A DNA stretch of 64,000 bases from Lepiota brunneoincarnata (lineage: Eukaryota; Basidiomycota; Agaricomycetes; Agaricales; Agaricaceae), in contig JAEBUN010000009.1 in the NCBI GenBank assembly GCA_023014365.1, positions 1,364,001 through 1,428,000 on the forward strand, read 5' to 3'. Shown piece by piece: positions 56,569 through 64,000 of the stretch. The notes under the pieces were generated by a model. The model did not search any database. It was not told the DNA's origin and saw only the letters and a program-made list of their open reading frames with translations. The position numbers and the translations under genes were made by a program. Each line of letters opens with the position of its first letter. Position 1 is the first letter of the stretch.

Positions 56569-57051
56569 TTACCGGTCGGCTGTGATGATAGGTCGATGGA
56601 TTACCGTCGCATGTGAGGACAGTTGGGCAGAGCGGGGATAGTATATGCCCGTCCCCAGAGTCAAACTCCCGATAGCCTATAAATCCCAGGACATATCTCA
56701 ACAAACGATCATGGCTGCAGCTTAGCATCAGGACTTACGGGACCAGCGTGAGGACCACGAGGGGGCATATTATGGTGGGGCGGTGGCGGAAAGCGCGGTC
56801 CGTGATCGAATATGAGGAGGCGGATACATTGTACGGTGATGAGCCAGAGGAAGAGGATCCCCAGAGCAACAAACAAGGACGTGAAGAAGCGGCCGAGTGC
56901 GCGGCGTGTGGGGCGAGAAAAGTCTGGGTGGGTAGGGGAGAAGAGACTGGTGCGGTCGGGGTGGAAGTCGTATGGGATGGTGGTCACTCGCAAAACTGGG
57001 TGTGGATAAAGCATTGCCGGCGGTGGTGCTGTCGAATTCTGGGCTTGGCAT
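56569..57051 (-). CDS. single-pass membrane protein, paralogue 2
   Basis: Exons 57051-56739 and 56676-56569; about 139 residues after discounting one extra base near 56973. Start chosen at MPSPEFDSTTAGN, the first in-frame ATG. Disordered N-terminus with YDFHPDRTSLFSPTHPDF, then TRRALGRFFTSLFVALGILF running into LWLITVQCIRLLIF, the same RR-x-L-x-RFF plus helix module as paralogue 1, then a Pro/His-rich lumenal segment (RFPPPPHHNMPPRG). The last exon is uncertain: the predicted splice continues in a frame ending at 56569, while a longer alternative frame would end at 56429. It is divergent from KRI1, with about 430 bp between starts. No known family. Confidence 0.45.
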
Positions 57052-57477
57052 TGGTAATGAGCTTGGCTCTGGATATGGCCGGGGCCAGGGAGTGTGGATT
57101 GAATGGTATGTGTATATGGGTATGGTGGTGGGCACTCGTTATTTGAGAGGTCTGCATCCTGTGCTTGCGATTGCGCGTCGGAGGCTGCAGTGCACCGGAA
57201 ACAGGGAGGTTTTTGTGTGCGTTCTGTGTCGAGAAGTCATGGGCTTGGAAAAGCGGACGGCTTTGAACCAGGGAGGGAAGATAAGGATATGGACGAGGTG
57301 GTCGTAAAGTTTCATAATGTTCGTAGCGACATTTGAACCTGCGGTTCCTGTATTTCTATGCGACGAGAACGTAGTCGCAAGGGACAAAAATAGCCGGTCA
57401 TATGACTAAACCAATAACCAGTCACATGATTGATAGGATTTTTGCTATTCCTTTCTCGCTTCGTCTTACAAGAACCA

Positions 57478-60128
57478 ATGCTTTCGGACTCGGACGACGA
57501 CGTCCGCGACCACCAGCTTGCTATAAACGAACACTATGCAAAGGCTTTTCAGTACAGGAAGGAGCGTGAGGAACTTGAAAAGTGTGCGTCCAATCTTTGT
57601 CTTTGTCAGACGGCGTCTCGTTTATTTGGTATAGTGAAAGCCAAGCTCGGCTCGGACATATCAGAATCTGATATAGAAGAGATGGATTCTGAGTCTGCAG
57701 AATCAGAAGATGAGGAGGGTGAAGAGCTGACCCCCGCCGTCGACGCTGCGATTCTGCGAACACTTGTCAGGATCAGGCGGAAGGATCCATCAATATACGA
57801 GTCCGGGAAGGACGTTTTTGGAGGTGTGTGTTCTGCTTTAACTTGAAGAGAAAAATAGATTTGAGGTAACCCAAGTTCAATGATTTCACAGAGGAACAGG
57901 AGAGGATTCCTTCCGAGAATGACTTTATCGGCCCCCGTAAAAATCAAGGGAAAGAAAAGGACCTAGTGGGTGGTCTTACGAAGGATCTCTATATAACATA
58001 ACTCATCTCCATGCTTGCGACAGTCTAAGCCAATCACCTTACGCCAAATTGCACTCGAAGCCCAACTGAATCCTTCACGTTCCCCGTCTCCAGAACCTCT
58101 GACCCACGTCCAAGAGCAACGCGCGTTACGAAGGGAGGCTATCACTGCGTTTCATACTGCCATTTCTGATGGTGATAGTGATGACGAAGATGACGAGGAG
58201 TTACTCGTGCTGAGGGAAAAGACTAAGGATGAACAGGAGAAAGAGGAGCAGGAGTATCGCGCATTTTTGGAGCGGGAAGTGGGGGATTTGAAGGAGGTCA
58301 TTGGTACTCTTGACGTTGGCGGTGGCGATGAGGAGGCCCATCACGCTGATGAAGTGGATCCCATAATACAAAGCAAGAAGAAGAAAACCAAGGAGAGGAA
58401 ACAGGATACAGGTTCCACTGCGAAGAAGCAGAAATCAAAGGAGGAAGAGAACCAAGAATTTCTCATGAAGTGAGCTGCTTCTCATTCTCTTACCGACAAG
58501 AACTATTCAGACCGTTGGGTTAACGCTTCCAGTTACATTCTGGGCCGCGGTTGGATCGACAAGTCCAAAAATCGCGTCCCAACATACAAGGAAGTAACCT
58601 CTAAGCACAAAAGCGGGAAAAGGAAACGTAAATCCACCCCTGACTCCGATTCCGACCCCGAGACCGATACCCAGCAACCCACTACCTCCAATGCCCACAC
58701 CAACATCAACGAAGAAGACCCCGATGCCTTATCCGACTCCTCCTTTGACTCTCTCGCAGACGCATTCGAGAGTTCATACAACTTCCGTTTCGAAGAACCC
58801 GATGGCGCGCTCATCCCTTCTTTCCCTCGTAACATTTCCTCGCTCGTCCGGCGCGAAGATAATAAGCGCAAAGACGCAAGGGAGAGAAGGAACAAGCGGA
58901 AGGAGGAGGAGGTGCAGAGGATGAAAGAAGAGGTGAGGAGGATGAAGGCCTTGAAGATGAGGGAGATTAGGAGGAAATTGGAGCTTATCGGCAAGGAGGG
59001 TGGTATCCTGGGAGCTGAGAGGAGGGGAAAGGGAGAGGATGTGGTGACTTGGGATAGCGAGCCAGGATGGGGTGGTGGATGCAGCGCTGCAAGGCCTAGA
59101 TTTGGAGGGGGACTGGGATCCGGAGAAACATGATAAGCAGATGGCGGGGCTCTTTACTGGAGAGGGTGACTGGGAAGACCTGGGTGAAGTTGATCAAGAC
59201 GGGAAACCAGTTTGGGAAGATGATATTGATATTGGGGATGTACCTATCCCGAAGGATGACGATATTTCGATGACAAGTAACAGAAAGAAAGACAAGAAGA
59301 AAAAGAAGAAAAAGAAAGGACGAGAGGAAGAGCAAGAAGAAGAGGGTGTGGATTTGGATGCCATGGATGCAGATGTTCAGGATCAGAGGAAGGAAATGGA
59401 TGTGGGGGAAGAGGAAGAGTGGGATGGGACTGAGGAGATGAGGAAGAAGAAACTGGACGAGTACATGGAGGAAATTTATCAACTTGATTTCAACGACATG
59501 GTACATGCTATGATCTTGACTCACAAACCAAATACTAATAACAGCCCCTATCCAGGTGGGAGACATGCCAACACGCTTCAAATACGCCTCTGTCGCGCCA
59601 CAGTCCTACTCGCTCACACCCGTCGAAATCCTCATGGCTACAGATAAGGAGCTCAATGAATATATGAGCGTCAAAAAGTATGCACCGTACCGGAATGACG
59701 CTCGAAAGTGGGATGCAAAGAGGCAGCATGGGCTCAAGGAGCTAAGAGCGACGATTGCAGGGCGCGCCGAGGCCGGCGGATGGCAACTCAGTGGTGGTAT
59801 ACAGGATACCGTTATGGGCCAGGGGGAGGCGAGAGGCGGAGAAAGGGGGAAGAAACGCAAGGGGAAAAAGGAACGCTTGAAGTCGAAGGCCGCTGCTGCC
59901 ACTGAGGCACAGGCCGAGGGACAGGATGAGGAGGTGCTAGTCTCGAATGGAGGTAATGCGGACGCTAACTTGAACCGGGAGAAGGGGCAAGGGTATAAAC
60001 GGAAGTCTGGCGAGATTGCGGAAGTAGGGGTGGAGGCCCAGCAAGACGAGACCCCTAAACGGAGGAAGAAAAGACGACGCAAGCACAAGCATGGAGTCGA
60101 GGGCAGTCTTGTGAAGGTCGAGCAGTAG
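57478..60128 (+). CDS. KRI1: KRI1, 40S ribosome biogenesis factor
   Basis: Nucleolar protein that works with KRR1 in early 18S rRNA processing and 40S assembly. Six exons: 57478-57583, 57635-57823, 57892-57965, 58024-58469, 58533-59500, 59556-60128; exactly 784 residues once one extra G near 59065 is removed. Conserved pieces in order: LAINEHYAKAFQYRKEREEL; acidic stretch ending ELTPAVDAAILRTLVRIRRK with DPSIYESGKDVF; KPITLRQIALEAQLN; EFLMNYILGRGWIDK (made by splicing at 58469/58533); DLEGDWDPEKHDKQMAGLF; IYQLDFNDMVGDMPTRFKY; LTPVEILMATDKELNEYM and VKKYAPYR; then a Lys-rich nucleolar tail. The frame break falls between the coiled Lys/Glu segment and DLEGDWDP. Confidence 0.95.
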
Positions 60129-62281
60129 CATTCCCCTTGTACTCTCAATATACCTTCACCTGTACCAGGTCACACCCTGGATCGAGCGGATCACGCCTTC
60201 CTTCCCACTAGTTCCTCTTCGACTGTCAAGAACCTCAGCTCCCTGGATACTTACCTGAGCGCCGAACGTGGCTGGTGACCGTTGATTCGCAAACTTTTGG
60301 TGTTCGCATTACCTGACCCATCAACACGAAAATGCACGGTACAGAGAGTCCAAACCTCAAATTTCACCCTTCAAAGTCGGCGGAGGGTGGAAGATGTCTA
60401 TCGATAGATTAACCTCCCGTCAGCTAATGTTGACGTTTCTGCCAGAACTGATTCCACTCGTGGTGCTAGTAGCCTGCTTGTGGGAAAGCTCTGATTGAAT
60501 CGTTTAAAGTCTGTAATCTTGAGTTAATTGACCACTTCCCTATTCGACACGGTAAACAGATATCCTCAAAGATGCCGCGTCACCAGATGTTCAAGTAGTA
60601 TTCTAAAAAAACAATCCTGCGTCGACGGAGGGATGCTTGACGTGACTCAACTCTGGCTATGTGGCAGGGTCACTAAAAGTCACTCTTCTGATAGTGGGGA
60701 CTGTCCGACATCCGTGCTCGCTTAGTGTATATGCCGCTATCGACCCGGAGCTATCTGCCCTCGCCGATGTCAGGCCCAGGAAACCGAGGAGGTTTGCCCC
60801 TTTCTGTCCCCGCGCTCGCGGGACGAGTGCCGGACCTTGATCAGTCTGACTGAAGCCCCAAGACTTCAGAGGTTTGTTGACACGTCCTTCAAGGAATTTT
60901 GAACGCAGCCGAATAGGACTGCTTTTATGTGGGAGCACTACGCCACGCTGGTCCCACTATCGAGTGTGAAAATTAAATCACAGCATACCGTAAGTCGTTG
61001 CTTGCTCCAATTCCAGTCGACTAGCTAAGAATAACGTATGTCAAGAACGCGAACAAAATGAGAGGTTCGATAAGACTAGGTATAACCGCAGTATATCCAA
61101 GTACCAGTGTCAAGTTAACTTCCCTCGTGGAAATTGGAATGGATTCTTTAAGACCGAAAGAACTTGTCAGGAAAGTGACAAGCTTCCCGAAGGACGGTTT
61201 TTCATCGAACAATGGGTTTGAGCGGTTATGTCCTTAGTCTTATGATGGGTTCTCGGTGCCATGAAAAGGCGCGCAGCGGGTTTCGGAATTGACAAAAATT
61301 TTCACCAATGAACAGAGAGTTGCAATATGAAGTTGCTATGGAGAACATAGCTTGTGCCTTGACGCCCATTTTGCGGCAATGAGCAGTACTCAATAAGGCT
61401 GCCTCTTGGGGAGTAAACTCCAGGTGATTCGGGATGTGGCGTAGGGCTGGAAGCACCTATTTCGGCAAAAGCGTAGGGTGACAGGGAACCCAACGGAGGT
61501 TTTTTGGTGGCTATGATGAGGGTTGGTCTCGTGGATCTCCGAGAAGTGTCTTCGTTGGAGACTGGTGGCCTGCGGCCATCTGAAACAATTTTCCTCGAGT
61601 GCTATGACTGGGCGGTGATAGGATATGCAGGGACAATAGGGAAAAGTCGTGTTATTGTTAAGCATGATCGGATACCGTGTGTATAGTATGTAGTATCCGA
61701 GTATGGGGTGGAATGGAGACACGAAAAATTGATAGGGTATAAGTATCGACCACACAATAAAAAAGATTAAAGAGATGATGCTTGTCAGATAGATTACTAT
61801 TGTTGCAAAGGAGTGTAGTTTTAGAGGTACATTGGTAGACAGCAATGAGGAATGGGAACGAAGTACATGCGAATGAAGGAAGTCCGTAACGATGGTAATG
61901 GTAATACTCCAACGGAGTATTGAATCATTGTCCTGGCAGCCCTTTTGTGGGTGCGGTGCTTCGCATGTTGCTACCCGTCCTGTCGGGTAGGGGTTTCAAG
62001 ACGTAGCACAAGTAACTCCTGAACGTATCATGGTGTTGATCTTAGGAGACGAGTGGGTAGGTTCGCGCAAAATGCGGCGATGCGATTAACTTTGGTTGCC
62101 TTTCGTTGTTCCGCTGGAATGGGGCAAAGTCCAATGTTCTCCTCGGAGTAGTAGTTGATGGTATGCTGGGGTTCAAAAAGGATGAAAGAGGAATTGATCT
62201 CGTATGGGAGACAACTGTATTTGATCTATGGGAAGAACAAATCTTGAGCCCCGTCGTTTCCCCTAAACGCAAAGAAAAAGG
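60129..62281. other. unassigned region with possible LTR-like remnant
   Basis: About 2.1 kb. No convincing coding frame; a 151-codon minus-strand frame at 61390-61845 is hydrophobic at its start but AT-rich and without family features. A hairpin CTACCCG-x(6)-CGGGTAG near 61,970 follows A-rich DNA, similar in style to those near 16,207 and 32,350. Confidence 0.3.
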
Positions 62282-62716
62282 CTAACTTACGAGTGTAATG
62301 GGCTCTACCGTTGGTTGGTGATTCAAATGGAAACCCGTATCGTAGGGAGAGGGGAGGGGGGAGGGGAGGGGAGAGAGGAGCGTAGACATGTCATCCTTCA
62401 ATGTCGTGAGCTCATCCGAATCCGACTCATACCCAGACTCTTCCGAGGACGTCTCCGGGACAATTGACAGGGGGAGTGGCCTGCGACGGGGGAATGGAAC
62501 AGATGACTTTTTAACAGTGGACTGCGGAGGAAGCTGGATGGCTTCAGTCCCAGCAAGCTGCGGCATATGCATCGACAGGGGACAGAAGGAGCATGTAGTC
62601 GAGTCCGTCAAGGCATTCAAGATCGAATCCCATATCCATTGTCGTTTGGTCGAGGATGACGTCCCAGCAAATTTCGGACTCGGCGCAGCTGACAGTATCA
62701 GCTCGCTGGACGTCAT
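62282..62716 (-). CDS. hypothetical Ser/Pro-rich protein, partial
   Basis: A 144-codon ATG frame that ends right after a perfect splice donor (CTC|gtaagt at about 62,288), so it is probably the first coding part of a longer spliced gene running toward lower coordinates, with a candidate acceptor near 62,257-62,263. Visible composition: RQWIWDSILNALTDS near the start, Pro-rich PFPRRRPLPLS, acidic EESGYESDSDE and a PLPSPLPSPYD repeat. The (CCTCCC)-type purine/pyrimidine-skewed DNA at 62,343-62,375 encodes the Pro-Ser repeats. No family recognised. Confidence 0.35.
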   Translation of the reverse strand: MTSSELILSAAPSPKFAGTSSSTKRQWIWDSILNALTDSTTCSFCPLSMHMPQLAGTEAIQLPPQSTVKKSSVPFPRRRPLPLSIVPETSSEESGYESDSDELTTLKDDMSTLLSPLPSPLPSPYDTGFHLNHQPTVEPITLVS

Positions 62717-64000
62717 CCGGGACTGTCTGCGAGCATGGCGATGGCATCTGGCCGTTGATCATGGTGGACCAGCCTAAGAACGAAAAGAGGTCGTTTTCTG
62801 AATGAGAAGAACTGAAGGCCTAGGTTGTGGGAATCAGACACCGTTGAACGGTTGACAGCCTTTGAGACGCTCACCATAGGACAAGTACAGAAAAGTTCAA
62901 GTTGTTGAGAGCGGAAAAGGAAGTTCACGGACGTGCGCTTATCGATGCTGGATGAGGGTTGCTCTGGGTTGCGATACTGGGAGAGTACACCTTATATATT
63001 CGAGAGTGAGACCGTAAGCGGAAGACACTGCTACCTTGTCAACGGTACTATGAGAGAGGGGAGTGGCGTAACGGCCATAAAAGTGCGGGTAGGCCGAATG
63101 GCTAAATTGGCTGACATCTTATACCGATCGAAGACGTTTGTGTGTGGGCATCAGGACCCTTTTGTTGGGGGTCTAACATCGCAGCGCTCGAGCTTAATTG
63201 TCCGGGACTAAACTTGACACCGTGGATAAATGAGTCACGATTATGGCAGGGCCTGTGTGCGTTACATCACCGAGGCGCAACTCCTGAAGCACTTGGACAG
63301 TGTGCAGGGGAAGGTGCAGGGTGAGTGCTTACATTACCGTGCATAATTCCCCAGGAGGGTTGCCCCGGTATGAGGAACAGTCCTCGAATGGTGTCTACAA
63401 GGAAGAAACAGGTACCTGCTCAGGACGAGAGGGTTATGCCAAGATATCTGGACTCGGCATCCCAAGCATCACGGCCCCCCGATATGTGAAATTTTCTTCG
63501 GGCACAGTGAACACCAAGGGCCGTTTGGTCAACACGGCCAAAGTTTGCTGGATGGTCACATGAACGCGGAAACGAAGAGGATGCATCGCCGGTATTCTCC
63601 TGCCGTAATCCTACTCTTACCCTGCTTAGAACATTCAGCTGGGCTGTGGGGATTCCGCTAACCATTCGGCAAGCATCATCTTGTGATTGCTGGTCTCAGG
63701 GCCAAGTTCAACATTCTCAACGCTCGGTCATCACGCCCGCTCGTTAATCAGATGTCGAACTATTGCAAGTCCTTGCTGCTAGCACATCACTCCGACCCCA
63801 CATTTCAAACATTACTCAGCGACTCTGATGCACACCTCTACCCTGTTCGCTATGTGCCGAGTGCAGACGCCGGCATCACTAATCATCCCGCGTGATCCAC
63901 AGCAAGAATACCTTTTCCTGCCACTATCCATCAGGAAAACTCCTTCCCGGGTTCAAACATTTCGGTTTCGAATACAGCCCTGAGGCTGCTGCGCATTGCC
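62717..64000. other. unassigned end of window
   Basis: No family recognised. A weak candidate start at 63230 (context GATAAATGAG) reads YGRACVRYITEAQLLKHLDS up to a possible donor at about 63320 (CAG|gtgagt) with an acceptor at about 63354, but I cannot extend it to a convincing protein. Confidence 0.25.

Noticed and set aside
59096..59581. 161-codon minus-strand hydrophobic frame
   Set aside because: Antisense of the Lys/Glu-rich KRI1 exon; hydrophobicity is an artefact of the complement.
61390..61845. 151-codon minus-strand frame with hydrophobic start
   Set aside because: AT-rich, no conserved motif, overlaps a possible LTR-like remnant; insufficient to call a gene.

Overview
This 64 kb window is nuclear DNA of a filamentous basidiomycete, most likely an Agaricomycete. 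The genes are dense and cut by many short GT-AG introns (mostly 45-65 nt). The families are typical mushroom-lineage ones: an F-box/LRR family, DUF6533 membrane proteins, GH71 alpha-1,3-glucanase, tandem CYP63-like P450s, DUF2828, and choline-kinase/APH-like kinases. There is no sign of bacterial, plasmid or mitochondrial sequence. Genus is not resolved.

Layout. 1-3.2 kb: no convincing gene. 3.3-9.1 kb: a head-to-tail array of five diverged paralogues of an unrecognised four-helix membrane protein. 9.3-15.3 kb: three genes, cytosolic asparaginyl-tRNA synthetase (+), diphthine methyl ester synthase DPH5 (-), and an F-box/LRR gene (+) diverging from DPH5. 15.5-24.2 kb: three tandem direct repeats of about 2.8-3 kb, each carrying one minus-strand mini-gene for a lysine- and cysteine-rich protein. 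Where the last repeat stops, an APH-like kinase lacking a start codon begins (24.2-25.7 kb); a decayed fragment of it lies at 26.8 kb. 27.3-32 kb: a disordered basic protein, an NTF2/SnoaL-like protein with a GQ-rich tail, and a GH71 glucanase. 33-36.2 kb: a secreted, cysteine-rich protein with a probable NucA/NucB nuclease domain and a GPI-type tail, then a tiny secreted CX3C/CX3C peptide gene. 36.9-42.4 kb: a single-exon F-box protein (-), a DUF2828 vWA protein (+) and a TIGR02452 PARG-like macrodomain protein (+). 43.5-45.1 kb: a DUF6533 seven-helix-type protein. 45.9-52.6 kb: two tandem CYP63-like P450s (-). 54.4-60.1 kb: a probable mitochondrial two-helix protein (+), two related single-pass membrane proteins (-), and the ribosome-biogenesis factor KRI1 (+). 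60.1-64 kb: mostly unassigned.

Two things stand out. First, two independent local amplifications of undescribed small-protein families: the 4-TM array and the Cys-rich repeat cassettes. Second, nearly every conserved gene, including single-copy essential ones (AsnRS, DPH5, KRI1), is broken by one or more single-base insertions that restore a full-length family protein when discounted. The bias toward +1 events points to residual long-read consensus errors more than to pseudogenes. Coordinates below give the whole gene span including introns; exon limits were inferred by hand from family similarity and splice sites.
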